Assembly: GCA_023376005.1 (NCBI GenBank)
Contig: CM042147.1
Span: 120,322,782-120,386,781, forward strand
Direction of reading: 5' to 3'
DNA length: 64,000 nucleotides
Source: Doryteuthis pealeii
Taxonomy: Eukaryota; Mollusca; Cephalopoda; Myopsida; Loliginidae
Shown: positions 33,985 to 44,602 of the stretch, in pieces
How positions within the stretch are numbered: the stretch's first letter is position 1
How the letters are laid out: each line of letters begins with the position of its first letter
Notes under the pieces: generated by a model
The model's database searches: none
What the model was told of the DNA's origin: nothing
Seen by the model: only the letters and a program-made list of their open reading frames with translations
Translations under genes and position numbers: made by a program

Positions 33985-34206
33985 AGTATCAGCCAATCAG
34001 CGAGGGCGTCTATCCTTTTTTCACTAGCGCTAGACCAAGAAGATTGTTTTTGCATATGAAGTGGAGCGCCACACCTACCATCAGCTCCTTACTTTACCAC
34101 ACAGATCCCTGTGCTACTTATACACTGAGTTGGCGAGGGACGATATCGAACTAGGAACCTTGTGGTTTCTAGCCGAACGCTCTACCGACTGAGTTAACCC
34201 GGCCCT
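33985..34206 (-). mobile_element. SINE A, reverse, full length
   Basis: From gtcagtatcagccaatcagcg to the head ctctaccgactgagttaaccc. Lies inside the same LINE relic. Confidence 0.88.
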
Positions 34207-34244
34207 TTTATACATGTATGTGTGCACTTGCGTGATCAAGTATA

Positions 34245-34800
34245 GTGTTGGCGGATTACAGGAAGCATGGAAGCTTTGAAAGAGGGTCATTCCATGTCAA
34301 TTCACCAGGGCGTTACACCCACCGATACTGAATTACCTGAAATTTGGCACAAATGTTCCCCTTCATGAGTTAGAAAGTGTGCCAAATTATTTTGTCTTAA
34401 ACTTTACTGAAAATTAAGGCTGTGTGATGTCGCAAATCTCAATACATTCAATATTTCTGAATTTTGCAAATAAGGACTATGAAAGTATTTTTTTTAAATT
34501 TTAAAAACACTAAGATTTTGCGACATCACACAGCCTTAATTTTGAGGCAAAATAGGAAAATTATATCCCTCCCTCTAAAATCAGAACGGTAAAGTTTAAG
34601 ACAAAATAATTTGGCACACTTTCATAACTCATGAAGGGGAACATTTGTGCCAAATTTCAGGTAATTTGGTGTCAGTGGGTGCAGATTTTAACTTTTTGCT
34701 GGTGTTTTGACATGGAATGACCCAAGAGGCAGTGTTTCGGCAACCTACAACAGATGCAGGCAGTTTATTCCACGCCTCAGCAACTCTGCGCAAAAGCCAT
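34245..34800 (-). mobile_element. LINE fragment split by a foldback element
   Basis: gattacaggaagcatgg before the foldback and gtgtttcggcaacctacaac, gcagtttattccacgcctc after it are the reverse complement of the coding end of the LINE at 25430-25500. Confidence 0.85.
34284..34723. mobile_element. Foldback element in the LINE relic
   Basis: Starts GGGTCATTCCATGTCAA and ends with its complement. Arms of about 200 bases include cctgaaatttggcacaaatg and aaggctgtgtgatgtcgcaa. The direct repeat aaga flanks it (34280-34283 and 34724-34727). The intact LINE sequence at 25.45 kb serves as the empty site. No ORF. Confidence 0.88.
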
Positions 34801-35049
34801 ATCTAATTTTCATAAAAATATAATTATAAGACTATTTTTTTGTAAGGTAGAAATCTATTTAAAATATCTCTAATTTTTTTTGTTCAACTTTTTTACATAT
34901 TCATGTCTTTGTCGTTAGTTAAACTAATACAAATAAACAGTTTAAAAACTGCATGCATGAATAAATATTATTGTATTTAATATGCATTTCTTAAAATTTA
35001 TATAAAAATTTTTTTAACAAATTGTGTATGGAACAAAAAATGTATGTGT

Positions 35050-35339
35050 TATTGAAGTCAGTCTACTATTGGTTTGAACAATGTGACTGGCCAAGCACAA
35101 CTGAACCAGTGTCAAGACAACTGGTACTTATGGGAATTCAGAACAGTCCACTCATGCATTTGGGTGATTCCATTCCCTGAGTCCTGATTGGCTGCTTGGT
35201 TTGTATGATCCTCTGAGGCTCCATAAATCCTGCCACTTTGCAGTGGTCTTTACAGCACACCAGAATCGTATTGGGTTACGACTGCTTGCTGTCTTGTCTT
35301 GCCAATTCGCGGTAATTGACTTAGTATGATTATTCTACA
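35050..35339 (-). mobile_element. LTR family L2 copy
   Basis: Runs from tattgaagtcagtc to gattattctaca on the + strand. It is the reverse of the LTR at 36977-37272. Shared landmarks are ccctgagtcctgattggctgc and gccaattcgcggtaatt. Confidence 0.8.
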
Positions 35340-35447
35340 ACTATTATTGTATTTAATATGTATTTCTTAAAATTTATATAAAAAAAGTTTTTAACAAATT
35401 GTGTATGGAACAAAAATGTATGTGTAAAATTTATTCATGTTCTATGG

Positions 35448-35740
35448 TATTTAGGTCAGTCAGTCAGTCAGTATACTGTTGGTTTGGACAACAGCAACTG
35501 GCTAAGCACAACTGAACTAGGCACAAGACAGCTAGTACTTATGGAACACAAGAATAGTCCATTCATGTATTTGGGTGATTCCATTCCTTGAGTCCTGATT
35601 GGCTGCTTGGTTTCTATGATGTTATAAGGCTTCATAAATACCCTGGCATTCTGCAGTAGGACTGCAACAAGATTAGATCCGTATTCAGTTATGGCTACTT
35701 GTTGCCTTGTCTTACCAATTCAACGGTAATTGGAATTAGT
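35448..35740 (-). mobile_element. LTR family L2 copy, truncated
   Basis: Same landmarks as the previous copy, with a diverged start (tatttaggtcagtc) and loss of the ttctaca end. Confidence 0.7.
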
Positions 35741-35773
35741 ATATGGCTTAAAAAATCTGAGCTTTAATCTCAC

Positions 35774-36304
35774 AATGGAAGCATGTGGTGTAATGGTTAT
35801 CATCATAGACAGGGGATTCTGTGACACAAGTTCAAATCTGGATGAGGCTGTTTACATTTCACATAGTGCTAATAATGCCCTTGGGAAAGGTATGCATCCA
35901 ACTATTTTCCCTCCAGTTATGGATAAATAGCGGGGCAGACTGGTTTCTTTAACCTTGGTTTGGGAACCAGTCTAGGAGAAAGAAAACTCTATATTCAAAC
36001 CTGTTAAACTCCACTTAACTCTTAACGTCTTATACCACCACATTCCACCCAGCTAGAAGTCACATTCGTTTTCCTAATCTGACCCAAACGATTATCTTTG
36101 TTTAAATGTAATATTAAACATATTTAGAAGTTTTTCATTCAAGGGAAATAACTCGGGTAACTTTAAATGAAAAAGCCATTTTTAGCCATTTATTGATAAA
36201 TCCTTATAGGAATGGGGCTCTGGACTTGGAAAATTCTGAACAGGATGTTAAGAGTTAAAAAATTGACCTTGCGTCATGCCCTACTCATCCAGAGGGGGTT
36301 GATA

Positions 36305-36305
<1 letters not shown>
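35774..36305 (+). mobile_element. SINE B interrupted by a TTAA MITE
   Basis: The head gcatgtggtgtaatggttatc and the body run to aaactccac. The MITE follows, and the tail resumes at aaaattgaccttgcgtc. The SINE B consensus CTTAAG at this point is the target. Confidence 0.85.
36019..36254. mobile_element. TTAA-flanked MITE, copy 1
   Basis: Ends CTCTTAACGTC and (reverse) CTCTTAACATCC, flanked by TTAA on both sides. The uninterrupted SINE B at 22.6 kb has a single TTAA at the same place, so TTAA was duplicated on insertion. This is the target preference of piggyBac-type transposons. 236 bases, no ORF. Two other copies lie at 44603 and 58040. Confidence 0.88.
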
Positions 36306-36307
<2 letters not shown>

Positions 36308-36345
<38 letters not shown>

Positions 36346-36355
36346 TATATATAGT
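36308..36355. repeat. (TA)n microsatellite
   Basis: AT dinucleotide run directly after the SINE B tail. Confidence 0.95.
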
Positions 36356-36787
36356 CTTAACATCGTAACAGGATAAATCGGGGGGGGGGGTGAAAAAATT
36401 AAAAAATCATAACAAATAGGAAAAAATAGACAGAATAAAATTCAAAGTTCAGCCTTGACACGGAGAATGATGTTTTGATAATTTTGTCAAGTGTCATATC
36501 AGAAAAGATGAATTAGAATTTATGAAATAATAAACAATAAACAAAAGAAGTAGGTTGTTGATGTCAAATTGGATATATTTGTTATAAAAATAGAAATTTG
36601 GAAATAAAAAGTAGGAGACACCTGAGATTTGATTCTGGATTTGCAGAAGCATGAGAGGGTCCCTGAATAGCATAGACAAGTGTATGTGTGTATAAAATTA
36701 ACTTTTACTGTGCCACTTGGAGACCAAAAAAGTTATTCATATTCTGTGTACTGACTAGATATCTAATGTTTCATTCATATGTGTGTG

Positions 36788-36819
<32 letters not shown>

Positions 36820-36837
36820 TAGATAGATAGATATATC

Positions 36838-37425
36838 TTTCCCAAGAGTATTAGTCCTATTCGAAATACAACCAGCCTTATCCAGGATTTGAACTCAGGT
36901 TTGAATTTAGAGCTTACCTTCTCCTAGACTAGTTTTCATACCAAGATTAAAGAACCCAGTCTGCTCTATTAGTTACTGTAGAATAATCATACTAAGTCCA
37001 ATTACCGTCGAATTGGCAAGACAAGACAGCAAGCAGTCGTAACCCAATACGATTCTGGTTTGCTGTAAAGACCACTGCAAAGTGGCAAGATTTATGGAGC
37101 CTCAGAGGATCATACAAACCAAGCAGCCAATCAGGACTCAGGGAATGGAATCACCCAAATGCATGAGTGGACTGTTCTGAATTCCCATAAGTACCAGTTG
37201 TCTTGACACTGGTTCAGTTGTGCTTGGCCAGTCACATTTTCCAAACCAATAGTAGACTGACTTACTTCAATAGTTACCAATAACTGTAAGGAGAACAATT
37301 GTATGCAATACCTTTCCCAATAATATCAGTTCTATGTGAAATAAAACATGCCTCATCCAGGATTTGAACTTAAGTCGCCATGTGCATTTCCTGCAACGAT
37401 AACCATTACACCACAGGCACCTCTA
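36838..37425 (-). mobile_element. SINE B interrupted by an L2 solo LTR
   Basis: Left part ctttcccaagagtattag...gtctgctctatt and right part caataactgtaaggagaac...accattacaccacaggc. The order of the parts shows rearrangement or two partial copies; the LTR sits at the actatttac position of the family. Confidence 0.7.
36977..37272 (+). mobile_element. Solo LTR, family L2, 5-bp duplication
   Basis: Begins TGTAGAATAATC and ends TTACTTCAATA, with GTTAC directly repeated on both sides (36972-36976 and 37273-37277). A 5-bp duplication fits Ty3/gypsy-type integration. The precise ends fix the orientation of this family. Confidence 0.85.
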
Positions 37426-37522
37426 AAAAATCCTTCTGTGGTATTTAGACTTTCTTTGACATTTACACATTATACATTCTTTTAACTTTATAATCTTGCT
37501 TTAGATTTTAAATAGATTATAT

Positions 37523-37526
<4 letters not shown>

Positions 37527-37564
<38 letters not shown>
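37527..37564. repeat. Poly-T tract
   Basis: About 36 uninterrupted T residues. Confidence 0.95.
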
Positions 37565-37566
<2 letters not shown>

Positions 37567-37599
37567 TCTTTCTGTCTCATTTGAATCAATCAATGTCAC

Positions 37600-38190
37600 A
37601 TTTTTAGAATTTCCGGTATGATGTTCATTGCACACTTTATGTTCTGAATTGTACCTCAAAAAAAAAAAAAAAGCTCTGGTAACATCTGTATCAGTTTGTA
37701 AAGATCATTTATAGATTTAGCAAAGATTTCTTATTCACAAACACAAATGATAAAAACCAAGTGGCAACTTTATGTAAAGATCATAGCAACTTTGTGTATT
37801 TTCATTTTTTACTCAAAAAAAAAACACTAGTTGTTATTTTCATTAATTTAACTAGCAAATTAAAAAAACATAAAAATAAATTTTTGTCAGATATTGCCTG
37901 AGGGGTGGAAGTTAAAAATTCAATGTCAGAGAGTTTGTACTCTAAGTAAGTAAAATCATCAAATTTATTAAAGGAGTAAAAAAAAATAAAACAATTTGAA
38001 ATGTAAACTTTAAATATGTATTAAAATGAAACAAACTATATGTAGATATGTAATTATGGACTCTCGTCGATTTTCCACACGAGGGTTCATGTACACAATG
38101 AACACCCACACAGTATTTGTTTATAGTGGTGAAGGCTTGTGTTGGACCCTCCACACTTTTTGGCACAGTCGATAGGAAAGAATTGGTGCA
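37600..38190. other. Unassigned AT-rich intronic DNA
   Basis: No recognisable repeat, exon or RNA. Short ORFs lack features. Confidence 0.4.
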
Positions 38191-38385
38191 TCAAGGGTTG
38201 CCACAAACCCAATCAACAACTGACCTCAGGAATTTTGAATTCAGAGTTATCCCTCTCCTAGACTGGTTACCTACCCAAGGATGAAGGGCCCAGTCTGCCC
38301 TACTATTTAACCCATAGCTGGAGGGAGAATATATGGATTCATACCTTTCCCAAGAGTATTAGCGCTATGTGAAATGCCAGACATG
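38190..38385 (-). mobile_element. SINE B, partial
   Basis: Contains gaattcagagttatccc, ctagactggttacctacc, agtctgccctactatttaacc and ggattcatacctttcccaag. The tRNA-like head is missing. Confidence 0.75.
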
Positions 38386-38651
38386 TATTTATTAAAACTT
38401 GTTTTAAAAAAACAGAGGATCATCTAATGTTGCATGCTCAAATTTTGAGTGTATTTATTCTATGTTATGACGATTTTGGATCATGTGACGTAAGCAATGA
38501 CATAGTTTTTTGTTACAGACAAATAAAGAGCGAATCTCCATTATTGATAGAGATGTTATAAAGTCGTTAATTTAATTTTATAAAACTACTATTATTTTTC
38601 AATAACTCTAGGTCATTTATAAGGTCGGTTTACTCAGTTGGTAGCCATTAA

Positions 38652-38834
38652 TTTAATTTCCATTCCTTGAGTCGTGATTGGCTGCTTGGTTTCTATGATG
38701 TTATGAGGCTTCATAAATACTCTGGCATTCTGCAGTAGGGTTGCAACAAGGTTAGATCCGTATTGAGTTACGGCGCCATGTTGCCTTGTCTTAACAATTC
38801 GACAGTAACTGGAACTTAGTTTGATTATTCTATA
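38652..38834 (-). mobile_element. LTR family L2, partial
   Basis: ttccattccttgagtcgtgattgg to ggaacttagtttgattattcta, the same half as in the copy at 35.6 kb. A short piece of SINE A head (aaggtcggtttactcagttgg) precedes it. Confidence 0.7.
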
Positions 38835-38940
38835 CACACATCAGCCGAAATATTGTATAGATAACAATGAAGATGAGGACAATAGTCCGAGGAGTAATCC
38901 AAATAATACTAAAGTTTAGGTCTCAGAAAATTGCTTAATA
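38826..38940 (+). repeat. Penelope-like terminal repeat fragment
   Basis: cacatcagccgaaatattgtatag, gaagatgaggacaatagtcc and aataatac match the modules at 39.5 and 41.6 kb. Confidence 0.6.
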
Positions 38941-39154
38941 TGTAAGTATATATAGTATTAATCAATTTTGAGAATGTGTAAACTTTGATTAAATGCAATT
39001 AGAGGATATATTTAAATATTTATTTAGTTAATCTTACCAGATTACATACAATAAAAATTACTTAACAAGCCCCGCCCAATAAATTAACATTCAAAAGCAG
39101 ATAAAAATTGAGTTAGTCCGAATTTTTGTGATAAGGTTTGATAATTTGTATTAT

Positions 39155-39245
39155 TTAGATATTTTTTTTTTTATGTTGTCCTCATCTTTATGTTATGTAC
39201 GCAGCGTTTTAGCCAATGTGCCTACTGGCTTTCTTCAGGCGTTTT
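39155..39245 (-). repeat. Penelope-like terminal repeat with degenerate hammerhead core
   Basis: In reverse: CTGAAGA, then AGCCA...TGGCT (5-bp stem), then AAAACG. This is laid out as a hammerhead core, but two conserved positions differ from CTGATGA and GAAA. It is followed by aagatgaggacaac. Confidence 0.55.
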
Positions 39246-39494
39246 TTGTCGAACTCTGGAACTTTCTCATCAAACTTGGAAGCCTTCATGTCATAATTGA
39301 GAGCCTTCAAACTTCAAACCAAACTCTTTATTTAATCCATTGGGGCAACTGTTCTCTGTTCTGTTAACCATGACCGGGTACAAGTGTTTAAGCTGTGTTA
39401 AGTATTCAGGATTGAACCTGCAACCTACAGATAATAGTCATTTAAAACTGTGTTAACTCAACCCTTATATCTGTTGCACCATGTATCCAATTGG

Positions 39495-39600
39495 TCCTGA
39501 GTTGGACAAGAAACACCTGATGACCAGAGGGCACATTGGTCAAAATGTATACATGTGACAATAATGAGGACAACAGTCCGAAAAATCTAAATAATACAAA
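39495..39600 (+). repeat. Penelope-like terminal repeat with degenerate hammerhead core
   Basis: CTGATGACCAGAGGGCACAT followed by TGGTCAAAATG and then gaggacaacagtccgaaaaatc. The stem pairs CCA with TGG. GAAA is replaced by AAAA. Confidence 0.55.
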
Positions 39601-39837
39601 AAATGGAGTTGTTGTACAGAGCTATCACAAATGTTTAGAACAGGACTTCTCAAAGTGCTCCATATAGACCCTTGGTAGTAGATAAAATTTTTGCAGGGTG
39701 AATAAAAGAATAAATGGTTCATAAGGGGTTGAATATACTAATTTCCATTTATAAATCCATTTCAGTCTTGGAAGACTATAATATATTTTTTGTGACCCTG
39801 AAGTTACAGCACCTCCTGTGACTATGAAGTCCAATGT

Positions 39838-40226
39838 TCAAAAACATTCTCGACCACAGATGTCGCATGTGAAGGCTGTCCCTGAAGATGTTGATGTGCC
39901 GGAGCTTTGTTGCTGCTGCTTTCTTCTGGACCTCTTTGCTTCACGATGTTGTGTTGGGGTGGCTTCAGACATGAACAGTCCGCTACGGAGAGCTTGCCGC
40001 CACCGAGGGCAGTCCTGAGCCAAATTTTTCCAGCTGGAAGGGGCAATGCTGAAGCACCTGAGATCCTTCTTGCAAACATCCTTGAAATGCAGTTGGGGGT
40101 GACCAATCTGTCTCTTACCAGACGAAAGCTCTGCATAGAGGATGTCCTTCGGGATTCATCCATCCGGCAGATATGGCCTAGCCATTGGAGACAACGCTGT
40201 CTCAGTAGAGAACACAAGCTGGGAAG
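39838..40226 (-). pseudogene. Non-LTR retrotransposon ORF2 C-terminal end
   Basis: One frame gives LQWLGHICRMDESR; another gives AQDCPRWRQALRSG, and then FTCDICGRECF. The order LRWxGHxxRM, DRxxWR and a terminal CxxC zinc-knuckle is typical of the last part of LINE-type reverse transcriptase proteins. At least one frameshift is present. Upstream domains are missing. Confidence 0.8.
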
Positions 40227-40779
40227 TTGAGCTCGATCTAGAACTGCTGTGTTAGTGATCCTGTCCCTCCAGGTGATGTCCAGTATATGTATATTATAAC
40301 AGAATAAAAAAACACTGGATCATGTAGACTGGTTGGCAGATATTGAACACCTAGCAGAAGTAAAACAAACCAAACCAAATCAGCAAACAGACCTTGAATA
40401 TAAAACATGGTGATTTGTGGCTCAGATTCTCAAACCTGCACCTTAATATTCATGATCTTCTCAGTGTCTACCAAACTCTTCCTTCCCATTAAAAAATAAT
40501 TCTAGAATTAAATGTATGTTTGAATTTATAGTTTAATTAAACTTTTCTCATATAAATTGTATTAAACACTGGTAAAGTGTTTTGTAATTCAATATTCAAT
40601 TTATTTGGGGGAGAATTGAAATTGTATTTGGTTACAAGTAAATTATTTGAGAAGCCTTCATCAACAAGAAAATAATTATGTCTGAAATTATGGAAACAAT
40701 ATCACCTGAGATTGTTTGCACTATGCATGAAACCGAACGGTTGTGACCCTGTCATCAAATAAATAGATATGTAAAACCT

Positions 40780-41050
40780 TTATACAGCCCCTCTGCACAA
40801 ATAGGATACACATGGTCAATTTCTTAGGTAGAGTTTAACGAGTTTAAACTAGAGTTTTCCTTCTCCTAGACTAATTACCTAGAGCCCAGTATGCCCTACT
40901 ATTTACCCATAGCTGGAGGGAGAATAGTTGCATTCATACCTTTCCCAAATGTATTAGCGCTATGTGAAATGAAAACAGCCTCAACCAGGATTTGAATTCC
41001 GGTTGCCGAGTCCATTTCCTATGATGATAACCATTACACTGCATGCCTCC
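40780..41050 (-). mobile_element. SINE B, reverse
   Basis: Near full length: tttaacgagtttaaactagagttttcc, ctggagggagaatagttgc, atgtgaaatg, and a head with ataaccattacactgcatgcctcc. Confidence 0.8.
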
Positions 41051-41294
41051 TAAAGATACGCATGTTATTCTATCTACACATCTGCAATATTTTAGAAAAT
41101 CAATTCTTCCTCACTCTTTAACTTTTTGTGATGAAGCTGGAGAATGAACTAGCAGAAATGGGAGTGAGAAGAAGAAGAAGGATGATGGTGATGATAGTAG
41201 TAGTGATGATGATGATATTGACATTCTCTTGAATTACCTCCCTTCCTTCTAGTAATATCAATAATATGCAGTCATGATTCCTGATGCTAAAAAA

Positions 41295-41410
41295 TTGATT
41301 TTACTAGCAAAAATATGCACCCTCCGGTGCAAGTATTTAAGGTTTAATGTAATAAAATATTGTATTATTCAGATTTTTCGGACTGCTGTCCTCCTGTCCT
41401 TTACTGATAT

Positions 41411-41444
<34 letters not shown>

Positions 41445-42180
41445 CAATGTTTTGAGTGATGTGGTCTCTGGCTTTCTTCAGATGTTTCTCATCAAACTCA
41501 GGAGCCTTTATGTCATAACTGGAAGCCTTCACAGAATTTCCAGAGTTCAACAAGATACACCTAAAGAAAGCTGGAGGACACATCAGCCGAAATGTTGTGT
41601 ATATATATCAATAAAGATGAGGACAACAGTCAGAAATATTTAAATAATACAAATTATCAAACCTCATTTCAAAAATTCTGACAAATAAAAAAAATTAAAT
41701 TAGAAAGACTAGCAAAACTAAATAAGAATGCATATAAAAAGATTACACTTATTTTTATTTCATTCTAATTGATTTTTATATAAAATCATAAATAGGATTG
41801 CTTTTAATGTTTGAGAATAAAACAATGATATTTGAAATCAATAACACCAAGTAATTATTTATTAAATCTGGTTTTGTTAAAACCTGTATGCAAATTATCC
41901 ACACCCATATACTATGTAAACCTTTATTTCTTTGTGATATATAATACACATTGCAGGGTTTTAAATGCATTGATAACATGGCTGTTTTGAGTCAAATCTA
42001 ACTCAACTAGACTTTAATAGAGATATTGTTAATAAATAAGATGCTAATTAAGATTAGATAATGATTATCTAATAATCTTTGAGAATATGACATAAATAAT
42101 TAAGGGAATTGTGACTCTGGTGGTTACATAGTATCACTTACAGATTGATATATAATTTTGATTATAATAAGGTTTGACTG
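41295..42180 (+). repeat. Repeat family G copy, interrupted
   Basis: Begins ctagcaaaaatatgcaccctccggtgcaagtatttaag, a small hairpin. It is interrupted at about 41365-41650 by Penelope-like terminal repeats and resumes with tagaaagactagcaaaactaaataag and attatttattaaatctggttttg. Related copies lie at 48.1-48.6 (reverse), 56.9-58.4 and 62.3-62.9 kb. Confidence 0.7.
41370..41650. repeat. Inverted pair of Penelope-like terminal repeats
   Basis: The left piece is reversed (ctgaagaaagcc core read on the minus strand, 41447-41483) and the right piece forward (aaagaaagctgg...cagccgaaatg, 41560-41596). A TA microsatellite lies within the left piece. Confidence 0.6.
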
Positions 42181-42489
42181 TATTCCATTTTTGCTAAAGT
42201 CTTGAAAGACTAAAATGTTGTTTTTATCAAGTAATAAATGATTATTTATACTAGGCATACCCAATTTTTTGTCTGCTTTTCATTTTAAAACTGAATTGAA
42301 ATTAAATTGATTATTTAAGGTCAAATTTTTGTCTAAGTTGAAAAGTAGTATCAGAAAAAAAAGCACATGTAATTTATTTTTAATACATTTAAAACAATTT
42401 TTTTGGTCAATTCTGCCCAAATGGCCGTAAATGCTGTCTCAAGATGGCTTAAAATCCGTGTTTATAAAATAAATTTAATCCTCCCGATT

Positions 42490-42570
42490 GAAAAAATTTT
42501 TACCAAAAATCAGGGAATTATCCGATTTTAATGAAATTTTCAGTATTGATTTATCAATGAATTAATTTTT
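42490..42570 (+). repeat. Repeat family E fragment
   Basis: accaaaaatcagggaatta and aatgaaattttcagtattgat, matching other family E copies. Confidence 0.7.
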
Positions 42571-42589
42571 ACACATTTAAAAAAAATAG

Positions 42590-43300
42590 TTATATTAATA
42601 CTAATTTTAATAACTTGTTAAAAAATTTAAGATAAAAACTGCTAAGAAAGCAGATTTTCAACGATTGTTTTGCTTAGAGATATCAGTTTTGATCACTTTA
42701 GTTTAAACATTGAAATGAATGTTTTGTTTTCTTTTGAAATTGTTTGAACAAATTGTCAGCAAAAATTTGTGCTTTGACAACTGTTAATGTTATTGTTTAT
42801 ACTTTCAGCCTAGAAATTGGCTATTAGACAGAGGCTTGGGTGTAACTGCCATAAAATTAGAAGGGAAGTGGGGTCATTCCAGTGCAAGGGTGGTGTGAAA
42901 TTCAAGTTTGAATCAACACTGTTTCTTTAGGAACGAGAATAGGCTTGATTTTTCTTAGGCATTTAGAGACATTCAGGATTTCCATTTTTGATTTTTTTTT
43001 TTTTTTTTTTTTTTTTAGATAAATATCCTAGCAACAAACAACATTGCATATACTGAAAACGTAATTTCTCATTGGCTTGTCATAATTAGAAGCTAACTGT
43101 TTTATAATTGAGGCCAAGGTTGATTGTGTTTAAGAACATTATAATGTTACTATGAACATCACTCAAAAAACACCAGCCCTATTGTACTAAAAGCAGCAGG
43201 GTCAGTATCAGTCTTTCTTTGAGGCACCCCTAAGAAAAAATGTCACCAAGAACTCAGCAATTTTGTCCCCACTCATAAAGACCTTGAAATAAACGAATTC
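42590..43300. other. Unassigned intronic DNA
   Basis: AT-rich, with a poly-T run at 42992-43016. No ORF or repeat family recognised. Confidence 0.4.
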
Positions 43301-43309
43301 TGCCTTCTC

Positions 43310-43530
43310 CATAAAACCAGGTTCCTGGTTCGATACCGGTCCTCGCCAACTCAGTATATGAGTAGCACAGGGATCTGTGCGGTAAAGTGAGGAGCTGATG
43401 GTAGGTGTGGCGCTCCACCTCAGACGCCAAAAATAATCTCCATGGTCTAGCGCTGTGAAAAGGGGATAGATTCCCTCGCTGATTGGCTGATACCGACTTT
43501 AGGCCACCCCGATGACTTTACTTATTACTA
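43310..43530 (+). mobile_element. SINE A, 5'-truncated
   Basis: Starts in the head (aggttcctggttcgataccgg) and runs to ctgataccgactttaggcc and a tttactta tail. Confidence 0.85.
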
Positions 43531-43699
43531 CACAGCTTATAAATCATTGAGTACTTTTTTAGTTTTTACTTATCATTTTACAGAGTGAGCACAAAATCAC
43601 CCTTAGGTAACACCTTGAATCATTTTGTGTCATGTCATATTATATATATATTGTCGGCTGAAAATAGCCATATCACAAACATCGTCTGTTTGTTTACTT

Positions 43700-43960
43700 C
43701 TCGTAAGTTCGTGTAGAGGTCACTTAAGAGGAATATAAATACCTACTCCTTAACAAAACGAAGAAAACTAGCTAAGGTCCGTTTGGTGTGGAGGTAAGAG
43801 GCTTGCTTCAGCTTGACAGACGGGTTTCGAATCACACACAGGGCGGTCTTCGTATCTATAGCTCTGCTGATGAGGCCTAATAGGCCGAAATGTACATACA
43901 GAGATTGATTTTTCTCGATTTGTTTAGCCTTACATTTAAATAGGTAATCCCACCTAATTA
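43700..43960 (+). mobile_element. tRNA-headed short retroelement carrying a hammerhead ribozyme
   Basis: The sequence tggtgtggaggtaagagg (43784-43801) resembles a tRNA A box, and ggtttcgaatc (43823-43833) resembles a B box at normal spacing. The hammerhead follows 29 bases later. The arrangement matches what is known of ribozyme-bearing SINEs such as the schistosome Sm-alpha family. Element boundaries are not defined because there is no second copy in the window. Confidence 0.6.
43862..43903 (+). ncRNA. Hammerhead ribozyme, consensus core
   Basis: Stem I is CTCTG (43862-43866) with CAGAG (43899-43903). The core CTGATGA is 43867-43873. Stem II is GGCCT/AGGCC with an AAT loop, followed by GAAA (43887-43890). 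Stem III is a minimal two-base-pair TG/CA. The T-A before stem I makes an ATA cleavage triplet, so cleavage is predicted after 43898. All invariant core bases are present. Tiny stem III is typical of retroelement hammerheads, which often act as dimers. Confidence 0.85.
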
Positions 43961-44030
43961 ATTAATTAACTTTCAAAAATTAGGTTCGACTTCAATTAAG
44001 CACATATTCTCCCAAATATATAGATATATA

Positions 44031-44126
44031 TATACACTGTGGATGACTGATATATATAATATATATATATATATATATCAGTCCTCCACAGACACGTGTT
44101 TCAAAGTTTACTTCTCATCAGTGGTG
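44031..44126 (-). ncRNA. Second hammerhead-like motif, minus strand
   Basis: On the minus strand CTGATGA (44121-44115) is followed by GAAGT-AA-ACTTT (stem II), GAAA (44102-44099), CACGTG (stem III) and TC (cleavage site), then TGTGGAGG. The core bases are intact. Stem I is poor because the 5' strand is joined to a SINE A fragment. A second copy of ctgtgga.gactgatat lies inverted at 44036-44053. Confidence 0.6.
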
Positions 44127-44245
44127 CTCCATCTCAGACGCCAAAAATAATCTCCTTGGTCTAGCATTAGTGAAAAGTGGATAGACTCCCTCGTTGTATG
44201 GCTCATATTAATATTAGGCCACCCAGACGACTTTTACTTAGTTAC
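44122..44245 (+). mobile_element. SINE A, 3' fragment
   Basis: tggtgctccatctcagacgcc to gactttta. The fragment abuts the hammerhead-like motif. Confidence 0.75.
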
Positions 44246-44602
44246 TTGTAAAATACAGTGAAACCTTCTCTTTCTCCCCCCCCCCCGTGTGTGTTTTATT
44301 TACAAAACACATGTCCGTAACTATGGACTTTTGACAACAGAATATGTATTTCTTTCACTAATATTATCATTATACAAATTACAAGCTTAGCTTTATTTCA
44401 AACAGTCTCTTTGAAGCCCTTAAAATTGACATAAAAATAAATACAGCAAAAAGCTGGATGGTCTAACTCCTTAGTTTTCATTATCTACCTCTCTCCCCAC
44501 CTTTTTATCTGATGTGCCAATGTACATACAGACATAACATTGTACATGGGGGAGTCCTCACGGCATTAGTGGCTAACATGCTGAACTGTGACATGGAATT
44601 AA

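Larger units (their letters stand above)
34966..35740. repeat. Tandem duplication of a flank plus L2 LTR
   Basis: The segment attattgtatttaatatg...gaacaaaaatgtatgtgt (about 80-100 bases) followed by an L2 LTR occurs twice in a row, with the second copy somewhat diverged and its LTR end truncated. Confidence 0.75.
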
